From: CAWCAL01 sp963695075
GTDB lineage: Bacteria; Actinomycetota; Acidimicrobiia; Acidimicrobiales; CAWCAL01
Reading direction: 5' to 3'
DNA length: 64,000 bases
NCBI GenBank assembly: GCA_963695075.1
Contig: CAVOFR010000007.1
Span: forward strand, 248,001 to 312,000
The first letter of the stretch is position 1. Each line of letters begins with the position of its first letter. Below the pieces are notes generated by a model. The model was not told the origin of the DNA. It saw nothing but the letters and a program-made list of their open reading frames with translations, and did not search any database. The position numbers and the translations under genes are program-made. Positions 44,704 through 52,636 of the stretch are shown in pieces.

Positions 44704-45612
44704 TCAGACGCCGGAGCGGTCGACCGACTCGAGTGCTTCGGATTCGCCGGGGCCTGTGCGGCGACGAATCACCACATACCCGATTGCCACGGTGATCAGA
44801 ATCGCCGTGACCCACCCGATACCGGTCCTGTTGCCCTCGATCCAGCCCACGAGTGAGTTGCGCCATCCCTCGACGGTGTCGATCAGCGGGGCCGATGCGT
44901 CGGGGTCGAGGAAGTCACCGCGTCGGATCCGCACCTCGTACCAGCCGTAGTAGGCCACGTAGAGACCGGCGATCACCAGCAGCGCACCGGCGATGCGGTT
45001 GAAGTAGGGGAGCACGCTACGCATGCGGTTGACCAGCGAGTTCTTGGCCAGGGCGACCGCCAGGGTCAGGACGGTCACGACCAGTCCCATCCCGAGGCCG
45101 TAAGCGAGGTAGTGGGCGAGGGCGTTGACGTGGTTGCCGTTCTCGCCGGTGGAGGTGCCGGCCACGGCGGCCAGGAACGGAGCCATGGCGCAGGACAGCG
45201 ACGCTATGGCGAACGAGACGCCGTAGAGGAACATCGACGGCAGGGTGGTGGACTCGCCACCGCGGTCCAGCTTCGGAATCCTGAGGACCGGGACGTATCC
45301 CCGAAGCATGGCGACGCCGAGAGCGAACAGGACGATCCCGAATCCCACCGTCAACCAGGGAGCGAACGTATCGATCTGCTTCTTGACCGACGAGAGGAGT
45401 ATGCCGAAGACGAGGAACACGAGGATGAAACCGGCGGTGAGCACCAGTCCGACCAGCAGGGCCCGCATCACCGCCTTGGTCCGGGAACCGGGTTCATCCA
45501 TACCGGCGAAGAACGACAGGTATGCGGGAAGCATGGCGAAGCCGCACGGGTTCACGGTGGCGAGCATGCCGGCGCCGAACGCGAAAGCGACGCCCGCCCA
45601 TTCGATGGTCAC
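44704..45612 (-). CDS. ccdA: CcdA-type thiol-electron carrier (cytochrome c biogenesis)
   Basis: A 302-residue membrane protein. The two redox cysteines lie in helices as ATVNPCGFAMLPAYLSFF and ASLSCAMAPFLAAVAG, the CcdA/DsbD-beta pattern. It passes electrons from cytoplasmic thioredoxin to external thiol proteins. Its start overlaps the TlpA-like gene stop, so the pair forms a reducing relay that would serve CxxCH heme attachment in the coxB cytochrome domain. Confidence 0.92.
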   Translation of the reverse strand: MTIEWAGVAFAFGAGMLATVNPCGFAMLPAYLSFFAGMDEPGSRTKAVMRALLVGLVLTAGFILVFLVFGILLSSVKKQIDTFAPWLTVGFGIVLFALGVAMLRGYVPVLRIPKLDRGGESTTLPSMFLYGVSFAIASLSCAMAPFLAAVAGTSTGENGNHVNALAHYLAYGLGMGLVVTVLTLAVALAKNSLVNRMRSVLPYFNRIAGALLVIAGLYVAYYGWYEVRIRRGDFLDPDASAPLIDTVEGWRNSLVGWIEGNRTGIGWVTAILITVAIGYVVIRRRTGPGESEALESVDRSGV

Positions 45613-46244
45613 AACAGGTGTTCCTCGATCAGTTCCGTGAGTGCTTCCTGGTCGAGAACAACGCTGCGGGAGTATCTGACGTTCCCGTCGGCGTCGACGA
45701 GGACCGTGGTGGGCATCCCGAGTCCCTCGAACGACGCCAGCAGGCTGCCGTCGGGATCACTGGCCAGCGGGTAGGTCACCGCGGTTGCGTCTGCGACCTT
45801 CTGCCCGTCGGCCACCGTCTCGCGGTGGTTGAGTCCGAGGAAGGCCACCCGGTCGCCGTAGCCGGCGAACACCTGCTCGAGCTCGGGCATCTCCCGAACG
45901 CATGGGGCGCAGGTCGATGCGAAGAAGTTGACGACGAACGGTGTGCCCGAGAAGTCGGCGAACGAGCCTGGGCTCCCGTCGAAGTACTCGAAGGGTTCTG
46001 ACGGGAGGTCACCCAGCGCGGCGAGCTGCTCGGCATCGAGCTCCGGTGGGGGATCCTGGGGATTCCCGAGCTGCACGGTGTCGTCATCGTCGCCCAGGAG
46101 CCAGGAGACGACCAGGAACCCGCCGACGGCGGCCAGGGCGACCGCAACGATGAACGGCGCCCATGAGCGCCTGGCGGCGGGTTCCACGCTGGTGACGGTA
46201 TCGCCGGGTGCGTTCGGCGTCTCATCGCGCGAGACCGGGGTCAT
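45609..46244 (-). CDS. membrane-anchored TlpA/ResA-like thiol-disulfide oxidoreductase
   Basis: A 211-residue protein with one N-terminal membrane anchor (FIVAVALAAVGGFLVVSWLL) and an external thioredoxin fold. The active site is FFASTCAPCVREMPEL, and GMPTTVLVD is the cis-Pro loop. It is the expected partner of CcdA for keeping apocytochrome or CuA cysteines reduced. First gene of the pair; promoter expected in 46245-46330. Confidence 0.9.
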   Translation of the reverse strand: MTPVSRDETPNAPGDTVTSVEPAARRSWAPFIVAVALAAVGGFLVVSWLLGDDDDTVQLGNPQDPPPELDAEQLAALGDLPSEPFEYFDGSPGSFADFSGTPFVVNFFASTCAPCVREMPELEQVFAGYGDRVAFLGLNHRETVADGQKVADATAVTYPLASDPDGSLLASFEGLGMPTTVLVDADGNVRYSRSVVLDQEALTELIEEHLL

Positions 46245-46331
46245 GGGAATTCCGCCGAGGAGCAGGGGAACATGTGTGGTGGTGAACCGGCGTCCATGGA
46301 CTCACATTCCCGCTCCGGAGGGCTGGCCCCT

Positions 46332-46370
46332 CGCGGGCCAGGGCTCGCTCGATCGTTGCCCTGGCCCGCG
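46332..46370 (-). terminator. second hairpin downstream of whiB
   Basis: A perfect 13-bp inverted repeat CGCGGGCCAGGGC / GCCCTGGCCCGCG around a 13-nt loop. No T-run follows. It lies 15 bp beyond the first hairpin, between whiB and the tlpA-like gene. Confidence 0.5.
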
Positions 46371-46384
46371 TTGATGGGGAACCC

Positions 46385-46420
46385 GGGGCCGGATCTCCGA
46401 GGGGAAGGAGATCCGGCCCC
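46385..46420 (-). terminator. first hairpin downstream of whiB
   Basis: A perfect 14-bp stem GGGGCCGGATCTCC / GGAGATCCGGCCCC with an 8-nt loop, 20 bp after the whiB stop. Its strength and place suggest an intrinsic terminator lacking a U-tract, common in high-GC genomes. Confidence 0.6.
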
Positions 46421-46440
46421 GCCGCGCCACAGCTCGGGCG

Positions 46441-46815
46441 CTAGGCCGTTCGCCGCTGCCGGGCCGCCAGGCGACCCTCCAGGTGGACCGGGATGGGTAC
46501 CACTGGGAACTGGTCCTCGGGGCGGGGATGCTTCGGCGGGCGCCCGCGGCGGCGCTTGTGGGCAACGACCCGCCCGCTCATGAAGAGCTGACCGCCCCAC
46601 ACCCCCCACGGCTCGCGCCGCTCCAGGGCACCCTCGAGACAGGGCGCCAGCACCGGGCATTCGGCACAGATGCGCTTGGCTGCAGCGATGTCCCGGAGCT
46701 CCTCGCTGAAGAAGAGGGTGGCGGTCTCGGGCCCGAGGACGGCGCACAGGGCGTCCTCCCGCCAGGCCTCGGCGGCGTCGTCGTGGATGGTGCGCTGTAT
46801 TTCGAGAGCGATCAT
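46441..46815 (-). CDS. WhiB family iron-sulfur transcriptional regulator
   Basis: A 124-residue WhiB protein, a family limited to actinobacteria and their phages. The four cluster cysteines are C24, C50, C53 and C59 (CAECPVLAPC), followed by the GVWGG turn and a basic DNA-binding tail (HKRRRGRPPKHP). A 35-residue C-terminal extension follows. It is a single-gene unit bounded by two hairpins downstream. Which WhiB class it is cannot be told by eye. Confidence 0.94.
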   Translation of the reverse strand: MIALEIQRTIHDDAAEAWREDALCAVLGPETATLFFSEELRDIAAAKRICAECPVLAPCLEGALERREPWGVWGGQLFMSGRVVAHKRRRGRPPKHPRPEDQFPVVPIPVHLEGRLAARQRRTA

Positions 46816-46899
46816 GGTTTCGCTCCTCTCCCCCTCATGTTTGGTCGGGATGTGGTCGGTTGGCGGCGATGTGGTGGTGGCGTGGTCTGGCGTCCGGGT

Positions 46900-46935
46900 A
46901 AAACGAAGAAGCCGCCGGGGCTTGTGCCCGGCGGC
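46900..46935 (-). terminator. intrinsic terminator reading leftward
   Basis: On the minus strand a 9-bp stem GCCGCCGGG/CCCGGCGGC with a 7-nt loop is followed by TTCTTCGTTTT, a typical Rho-independent terminator. It lies 27 bp past the stop of the small frame 46963-47172 and so argues that a leftward transcript exists there. Confidence 0.7.
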
Positions 46936-46962
46936 TGGAGTGTGCTCGTCCCTGAGGTTTCT

Positions 46963-47172
46963 CTAGGGCGAAGAGCTCCGAGCTCGCCGGGTGGGCTTGG
47001 TCACCGGATCGGTCGAGGTGGCCGATGGGTCGGCGTCGAGCCAACCGAAGGCGGTGCCGGTGGGTGCGGAATAGTCCTGATGGACCGATCCGAACGACGA
47101 CCGGGCACCCAGGGCACAAGTGGCGTGGCCGGTGGCCATGTCGTGCATCTGGTGGGTGATCGGGTTCGTCAT
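46963..47172 (-). CDS. possible small protein ending at an intrinsic terminator
   Basis: A 69-residue frame (MTNPITHQMHDMATGHATC...) with no recognised family, no membrane segment and a Ser/Thr/Arg-rich end. The only support is the leftward terminator just behind it and the lack of another gene in 46816-47329. The transcript could equally be non-coding. The rest of that 514-bp gap should hold the whiB promoter (46816-46900) and the thioesterase promoter (47173-47329). Confidence 0.4.
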   Translation of the reverse strand: MTNPITHQMHDMATGHATCALGARSSFGSVHQDYSAPTGTAFGWLDADPSATSTDPVTKPTRRARSSSP

Positions 47173-47329
47173 CGTGAGGCCTTGGTGCGGTGGGTCGATC
47201 CCGGTTACCTGGAATCGATTCCGACGGGCTGGCTATGGTGCGGAGGATCCTGCGGTCGCAGCTCGGTCTCACCCAGAGGCGTGACCCGCGCCGATACAGC
47301 CGGAAACATACCGTTCTGATGAGATAACC

Positions 47330-48115
47330 ATGCCCGCAGGTCCCCGTCAATCGAATAACGACGAATTCGCTCCCCTGGTCCCGGATGGCGGGCTCGGTCG
47401 CCGGTACTCGATGGTCCAGCGGGTGCGCGTCGACGCAGTCGCCGACGATGGTCGGCTGCGCTTCGACGGAGCCGCCCGCTACGTGCAGGACATCGCCGCT
47501 GACGACAGCGCCGACTCCGGTCTGGCTCCGACGGTCACCTGGGTGGCCAGGCGGACGGTGGTCGACATGCTCGAGCCGGTCGTGTTCCGGGAGCTCCTCG
47601 ACATCACGACGTGGTGCAGCGGCATCGGTCGGGGTTGGGCCGAACGACGGATCTCACTGTTGGGGGATCGCGGCGGGCGGATCGAAGCATCGACGATCTG
47701 GGTGGCGTTGGACAGCCGGACCCTTGCTCCCCGCCGGATTCCGGAAGGATTCGAGGAGCTGTACGGCGAGTCGGCCGGGGGCCGGTCGGTCCGGCCGACC
47801 CTGTTCCACGCCGGACCCGACCCCCGCGCCGTCGAGCAGGTGTGGGCGTTCCGGGCAGCCGACGTCGACCTCCTCGATCACGTGAACAACGCCGTCTACT
47901 GGATCCCTCTGGGCGAACGACTGGCCGGAGCCGGCCGATCGATCGCTCTCCCCTGTCGCGGGGAGGCCGAATACCGACAGGCGGTGCGGCTCGGTGACCC
48001 GGTGCGCGTGCTCACCAGCGATACGTCGGACGCTTCGGCCCACTGGTTCGTCGACGACGCCGACGTGGTGCGCGCCTCGATCACCTGCCGACCGCTCCCG
48101 GCGGACCTGTACTAG
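47330..48115 (+). CDS. acyl-ACP thioesterase family protein
   Basis: A 261-residue double-hotdog protein. The first half has VRVDAVADDGRLRFDGAARYVQDIAADDS and RRTVVDMLEP; the second has WAFRAADVDLLDHVNNAVYW, with the Asn of the thioesterase catalytic N-x-x-x-W pattern. These enzymes free fatty acids from acyl-ACP. ATG 47330 gives a 20-residue leader before the conserved part. Confidence 0.85.
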   Translation: MPAGPRQSNNDEFAPLVPDGGLGRRYSMVQRVRVDAVADDGRLRFDGAARYVQDIAADDSADSGLAPTVTWVARRTVVDMLEPVVFRELLDITTWCSGIGRGWAERRISLLGDRGGRIEASTIWVALDSRTLAPRRIPEGFEELYGESAGGRSVRPTLFHAGPDPRAVEQVWAFRAADVDLLDHVNNAVYWIPLGERLAGAGRSIALPCRGEAEYRQAVRLGDPVRVLTSDTSDASAHWFVDDADVVRASITCRPLPADLY

Positions 48116-48149
48116 ATCTCTTGGGGCCTCAGGTCTGCAGATTCCCAGC

Positions 48150-48734
48150 TCAGAAGCCGGCGAAAATGACATCGACGAATCTGTTGTTGCCGTAGCCGTT
48201 GTGGTTGGCCATGTCCGGGATGAAGTGGGTCGGCGAACTTGGGCTCTGGGGGTCCACTTGGATGACGTCGGTGGTGCCCAACAAGGGTGTGAGGGCGTCC
48301 GCGAAACTTGTGTACCCACCACCGGGGATGCCGAGTGGGTGCTCGAAGAACCCCTCGAAGACTCCGCTGTAACGGTACCAGCCGAAGCGCCCCGAAGTCG
48401 TTGGGGTCTCGGAGACGACCGCCAACTCGTAGGATTCGGAGGTGTCAACGCGGGTCACGGTGTGGTTCGTGACCTGGAATGTCCCGAAAGGGGGGACCTG
48501 GTCCCAGTTGATCGGGTACTTGTGGGTGACGACAGTGTCGCCAACGGACGCGACGCCGTCCTCGTCGGTGTCCACCAGCTTGGCAATGAGGACATCGGTG
48601 GCCTCGTCGTAGCCGGCGATGCCGTCGGTGTTCGTAAACGCAATCGCCAGGACGCCAGGCGGTGGCGATGGCGTACAGCCCACCCCGGCCACCAGGACGA
48701 TCACGCTGGCAAGCACAACGTGTGTGCGGCGCAT
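48150..48734 (-). CDS. predicted lipoprotein of unknown function
   Basis: A 194-residue protein with a classical lipoprotein signal (RRTHVVLASVIVLVAGVGC) and a mature beta-rich part containing DTDEDGVASVGDTVVTHKYP, a Ca-binding-like D-x-D-x-D stretch. ATG 48734 is favoured over GTG 48740 because a GGGGAGGT site lies 6 nt upstream. Base use is a little less GC-rich than the neighbours, which could mean recent arrival. No family recognised. Confidence 0.75.
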   Translation of the reverse strand: MRRTHVVLASVIVLVAGVGCTPSPPPGVLAIAFTNTDGIAGYDEATDVLIAKLVDTDEDGVASVGDTVVTHKYPINWDQVPPFGTFQVTNHTVTRVDTSESYELAVVSETPTTSGRFGWYRYSGVFEGFFEHPLGIPGGGYTSFADALTPLLGTTDVIQVDPQSPSSPTHFIPDMANHNGYGNNRFVDVIFAGF

Positions 48735-48896
48735 GAGCACACCTCCCCGTTTTGTTCACAGCGATGCTAGTTGGCGCTCGAGATTCCGGCGACCGGCACT
48801 CTCTCTTGCGGACGATGTGGGATTCCCCACCATCGTGACCCCTGGACCCGCCCAGCCGGTGGACGCGAAACCGGCGCCTACCTCAGCGCCACCCGA

Positions 48897-49976
48897 CTAG
48901 TCGGGATTCTCGCATTGGTGTACCCGGTAGACGAGATGCTCGTCCTCCCAGGTCGCGGTCGCCTCGCCCAGAATCCTCAGGTGTTCGAGGTGGGCGTAGG
49001 TCTCACTCTCGGCCAGGGCCCCCCATGAGCGTTCTCGGAAGAGCTGATGTGAGAACTCGACCACACCCATGGGCCCCTCGGCGATCCCGAGCTCGCGGAG
49101 GTGATCCAGTCGGCGGGCATGATGGCGATGGATGTCGCCGACACGGTCGCCGATTTGGTGGAAGACGCCGCCGTGGGCGGGAAGTACCGTCCGGATCGGC
49201 ATGGTGAGCAGCCGGTCAAGGGAGTCGAAGAACTCGCGCAGCGGGTCCTCCCGTGCCCCGAGTCCGCCGATGTGCGGGGTGATCGTCGGGAGCACGTGGT
49301 CTCCCGAGAGCAGGATCTCGTGCTCGGGATCGTAGAGGCACAGGTGGTCGGCGGTGTGACCCGGCGTGTGGACCGCGACCCAGGTGCGGCCCGCGAGTTG
49401 AACGGTGTCCGCGTCGCCGAGCGTGGCGGTGGGCTTCGGTGCCCGGATGCTTTCGCGGATCTCGCGGGGGAGCGCGCGGATCCGCTCCACGATTTCGACG
49501 GGAGGGACAGGCGGGGGACCACCCCACGGTGTGCGTCGGCGCATGAGGGCATTGGGTTCGGCGTCCGCAGCTGCCCCGTCGGTCACGGCGGTCGGATCGG
49601 TGCCGAGGTCCTCGAAGGGGTCCCAGGGTACGGCGAAGCTCTCGTGGGTGATGATCTCGCTGCCGCCGGATTCGACGGCCACGCGGGTGGCTCCGCCGTA
49701 GTGGTCGGCGTGGCTGTGGGTGACGATCACCGAGTGGATGCGGTTCAACGGGATCTCGGCGGCCGCCAGCCGTTGGGTCAGTCGGGCCCAGCTGTCCGGA
49801 CCGGGCAGGCCCGGATCGACGATCGCGTACCCGCGGTCGTCCTCGAGGGCGTAGCAGTTGACGTGGCCGAGACCCGGAACGGCGATGGGCAGCTGCAGAC
49901 GGAGGACACCTGGAGCGACCTCGGCGATGTCGTCCGTCGCGTCGAGGCTCTCCTGTCGGACGGGTGCGTCGGTCAC
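48897..49976 (-). CDS. MBL-fold metallo-hydrolase
   Basis: A 359-residue metallo-beta-lactamase-fold protein. Metal motifs are VTHSHADHYGG near residue 80, VHTPGHTADHLCLY and LSGDHVLP, with a late LPAHGG. A helical C-terminal domain (residues ~280-359) is of the type seen in LACTB2-like hydrolases. The substrate is unknown. GTG 49976 was chosen since the longer frame is an orn shadow. Confidence 0.9.
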   Translation of the reverse strand: MTDAPVRQESLDATDDIAEVAPGVLRLQLPIAVPGLGHVNCYALEDDRGYAIVDPGLPGPDSWARLTQRLAAAEIPLNRIHSVIVTHSHADHYGGATRVAVESGGSEIITHESFAVPWDPFEDLGTDPTAVTDGAAADAEPNALMRRRTPWGGPPPVPPVEIVERIRALPREIRESIRAPKPTATLGDADTVQLAGRTWVAVHTPGHTADHLCLYDPEHEILLSGDHVLPTITPHIGGLGAREDPLREFFDSLDRLLTMPIRTVLPAHGGVFHQIGDRVGDIHRHHARRLDHLRELGIAEGPMGVVEFSHQLFRERSWGALAESETYAHLEHLRILGEATATWEDEHLVYRVHQCENPD

Positions 49977-50010
49977 GGGCGTGAGGGTAGGACGGTGACT
50001 CGGGTGCGGC

Positions 50011-50565
50011 TCAATCCGCTCCGCTGGCCTCGAGGGGGAGGAACACGGCGCTCCGGTAGTAGCGCAGCTCTTCGACCGACTCGATGATGTCGCCCATGGC
50101 GCGATGGTCGCCCTGCTTGTCCGGAGCGGCCTTGACGAGGTCCGGATACCAACGGCGAGCCAGTTCCTTGATGGTCGAGACGTCGACCGAGCGGTAGTGC
50201 AGGTATTCCTCGATCTCCGGAAGCCAGCGTGCGAGAAATCGCCGATCGGTGCCGATGGAGTTGCCGCACAAGGGGACCGTTCGCGCCTCAGGGACGTGCT
50301 CCTTGATGAACGCCAAGGTCTCGGCGCCGGCGTCCTCGAGCGAGAGATCGCTGCACGAAATGCTCTCGAGCAGGCCACTGCGCCGGTGCATCGTCCGGAC
50401 GAAGTCGTCCATGCGGTCGAGGATCTCCGTCGGCTGGTGGATCACCAGGTCCGGTCCTTCGGCGATGACGTCGAGTTCATCGTCGGTGATCAGCGTGGCG
50501 ATCTCGAGAATGACGTCTCTCGTGTGGTCGAGGCCGGTCATCTCGAGGTCCATCCATACGAGCAT
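50011..50565 (-). CDS. orn: oligoribonuclease
   Basis: A 184-residue DEDDh 3'-5' exonuclease that degrades 2-5 nt RNAs and pGpG. Catalytic acids are in WMDLEMTGLD, the middle Asp in YRSVDVSTIKEL, and the His/Asp in GDHRAMGDI. It is divergent from dut across 35 bp, with TAGCCT 6 nt before its ATG and no ribosome site. Confidence 0.95.
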   Translation of the reverse strand: MLVWMDLEMTGLDHTRDVILEIATLITDDELDVIAEGPDLVIHQPTEILDRMDDFVRTMHRRSGLLESISCSDLSLEDAGAETLAFIKEHVPEARTVPLCGNSIGTDRRFLARWLPEIEEYLHYRSVDVSTIKELARRWYPDLVKAAPDKQGDHRAMGDIIESVEELRYYRSAVFLPLEASGAD

Positions 50566-50588
50566 CGGCAGAGGCTACCCCCACTAAC

Positions 50589-50594
50589 TAACAT
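50589..50594 (+). promoter_or_regulatory. candidate -10 box of leaderless dut transcript
   Basis: TAACAT ends 6 nt before ATG 50601. The divergent orn has TAGCCT (reverse complement at 50572-50577) 6 nt before its own ATG, so the two -10 boxes sit back to back in 35 bp. Confidence 0.55.
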
Positions 50595-50600
50595 CCCGGC

Positions 50601-51041
50601 ATGCTCGAGGTCCCCGTCTGCCGGCTCGATCCCGACCTCCCGATTCCCCAGTACGCCAGATCGGGTGACGCCGGAGCGGATCTCGTTGCAGCCGAGTCGG
50701 TCACGATCGCTGCCGGTGGTGGCCGAGCGCTGGTCCCGACCGGACTGTCGATTGCCGTGCCCGAGGGTTACGCGGGGTTCGTACAGCCGCGCAGTGGTCT
50801 GGCGCTGCGGCACGGCGTCACCTGTCTCAACACGCCCGGTCTGATCGATTCGGGCTACAGGGGTGAGCTCAAGGTCCTGCTGGTCAACACCGATCCGTGT
50901 ACACCCTTCGATGTCGTTCGAGGCGAGCGGATCGCGCAGCTGGTCATCCAGCGGGTGGAGCACGTCCGGTTCGACGAGGTGGAGGCCCTCCCGTCGAGCG
51001 ACCGAGGAGCCGGCGGCTTCGGCAGCACCGGCCGGGACTGA
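50601..51041 (+). CDS. dut: dUTP diphosphatase
   Basis: A 146-residue trimeric dUTPase with all five motifs: SGDAGADL, PRSGLAL, IDSGYRGELKV, ERIAQLVI and RGAGGFGSTG. It removes dUTP and supplies dUMP for thymidylate. Standard length. Confidence 0.95.
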   Translation: MLEVPVCRLDPDLPIPQYARSGDAGADLVAAESVTIAAGGGRALVPTGLSIAVPEGYAGFVQPRSGLALRHGVTCLNTPGLIDSGYRGELKVLLVNTDPCTPFDVVRGERIAQLVIQRVEHVRFDEVEALPSSDRGAGGFGSTGRD

Positions 51042-51081
51042 GACCCCAACTCGGCGGGCAAGGACGGGGCCGACCCCGGGT

Positions 51082-51474
51082 TCACCTCGGGGCGGCCCGC
51101 TTCACGAACGTGATGGTGCCGGCGCTCTGGTCGACCGCGGCCGTGTCGACCAGGTCGGTCACGAGGAGGTCGAACCTGGTCAAGGCGTCGTCGGTGAGGG
51201 CTCGGGGCTGCCCGTCGAGATCGCTGACCATGGCGTCGAGACCGACCTCGTCCTCGGTGACGTGGAAGACGAGGTGAAGCCGCCCGCCGGCGGGGGCATG
51301 GTCGAGCAGGGCGATGATGGTCTCATCGACTGCGAGCTGGAGATCCTCGATCGAACGAAAACCGAGGCGTCGGCGCAGTCCGAGCGCCGCCGCGCACTGC
51401 CGTGCCAGACGTCCGTAGCGGGGCAGGGCTGGCAGCGTGAGTCGGATGTCGTCGACTTCGGCCGTCGGGCTCAC
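51082..51474 (-). CDS. small HATPase-like protein (possible anti-sigma factor)
   Basis: A 130-residue protein whose LQLAVDETIIALLDHAPAGG stretch resembles the N-box of HATPase_c_2 proteins of the RsbW/SpoIIAB class (E-x-x-N-A normally; here E-T-I-I-A, so the metal Asn is missing). The DAMVSDLDGQPRALTDD part takes the G1-box position. It may be a degenerate anti-sigma factor or a related regulator. GTG 51474 was chosen from the length of the conserved region. Divergent from the desaturase gene. Confidence 0.65.
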   Translation of the reverse strand: MSPTAEVDDIRLTLPALPRYGRLARQCAAALGLRRRLGFRSIEDLQLAVDETIIALLDHAPAGGRLHLVFHVTEDEVGLDAMVSDLDGQPRALTDDALTRFDLLVTDLVDTAAVDQSAGTITFVKRAAPR

Positions 51475-51546
51475 GCTCGCAAGTCTCGCGCACAGCCGCC
51501 CGCGGTTCGGTGTGGGGTGCAACCCAAGGCAATGCAACGGCGACCC

Positions 51547-51575
51547 TTGGCGCCCTACCGACCGGTAGGTAGGCT
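51547..51575 (+). promoter_or_regulatory. leaderless promoter with operator-like palindrome before the desaturase
   Basis: TTGGCG (51547-51552), a 17-nt spacer and TAGGCT (51570-51575) end 6 nt before ATG 51582, an ideal leaderless promoter. An inverted repeat CCTACC-G-ACCGGT-A-GGTAGG at 51554-51573 fills the spacer and -10, the form of a TetR-family operator. A bound repressor would block RNA polymerase. Confidence 0.6.
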
Positions 51576-51581
51576 GACCAG

Positions 51582-52505
51582 ATGGATGACCCAGCGCTCT
51601 TGCACGAGCTCGGCGCCACCGCAGGAGAACTGCTGGACCGCCATCTCACACAGAGTCGCGACTGGTGCCCGCATGACCTCGTTCCGTGGGAACGGGTGGT
51701 GGAGTATGGTCCCCAGACCTCGGGTCGGCCCGACGTGCCCCAGGCGCTCGAGAGCGCGCTGTTCGTCAACCTCCTCACCGAGGACAACCTCCCCTACTAC
51801 CACCGGCAGATCGACCGCATGTTCGGCGTCGGCGAACCCTGGACGATCTGGGCCAAGCGATGGACCGCCGAGGAGGGTCGCCACGCCATAGTCATGCGGG
51901 ACTACATCACCGTCTCGGGGATGCTCGATCCCGTCGAGCTCGAAACCGCTCGCATGGCGCAGGTGAGCGGAGGGCAGGTTCCCGAGCCGCCTACTGCGGC
52001 CGATGGATTCGTCTACGTGGCGCTCCAGGAGCTTGCCACCCGGATCTCCCATCGCAACACGGGTGTCCGGCTCCGCGACGATCTCGGCGACACCGCCGGA
52101 TATGACCTCCTCCAGCGAGTAGCCGCCGACGAGAACCGGCATCACCTCTTCTACCGGGACATCGTCACGGCCGCTCTCGAGATCGATCCGTCCGGGATCA
52201 TGTTGGCCATCGAAGGTCAGGTCGGCGGCTTCGCGATGCCCGGCCTGGGGATCGTCGACTTCGACTTCCACGCAGCCGAGATCGCCAAGGCCCGCATCTA
52301 CGACTTCGTCATTCACCACGACTCGATTCTCGAGCCGGTCGTTCTGCGGCATTGGGGTATTGAGGAGTTGACCGGCCTCTCCGACCAGGCCGAGCGAGCG
52401 CGCGAGCGGACCCTCAAGCGCATCGCGGTGACGAAGAAGGCCGGCCTGCGAATGCGCGAGCGCTTCGACGCCGGCGGCGAGGCCGAAGCGGTCCCCGTGG
52501 GCTGA
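51582..52505 (+). CDS. acyl-ACP desaturase (diiron, soluble)
   Basis: A 307-residue ferritin-like desaturase of the plant/mycobacterial DesA type. The diiron ligands are Glu in LFVNLLTEDNLPYYH, EEGRH (residue ~107), Glu in LQELATRISH and DENRHHLFY (residue ~185). It introduces a double bond into acyl-ACP. It has its own promoter with an operator-like palindrome. Confidence 0.9.
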   Translation: MDDPALLHELGATAGELLDRHLTQSRDWCPHDLVPWERVVEYGPQTSGRPDVPQALESALFVNLLTEDNLPYYHRQIDRMFGVGEPWTIWAKRWTAEEGRHAIVMRDYITVSGMLDPVELETARMAQVSGGQVPEPPTAADGFVYVALQELATRISHRNTGVRLRDDLGDTAGYDLLQRVAADENRHHLFYRDIVTAALEIDPSGIMLAIEGQVGGFAMPGLGIVDFDFHAAEIAKARIYDFVIHHDSILEPVVLRHWGIEELTGLSDQAERARERTLKRIAVTKKAGLRMRERFDAGGEAEAVPVG

Positions 52506-52636
52506 GGGACTCGCGGGTTGCGTTTCGCTCCGCGGCGGATGCGAGGGCTTCGGGGATGGGCGCCGTTCGAGCCGGTCCCGTAGCATCGCCACGCTAGTCA
52601 GGGGCATGACCAACTCGATTCGGGAGAAGCAAGTCA

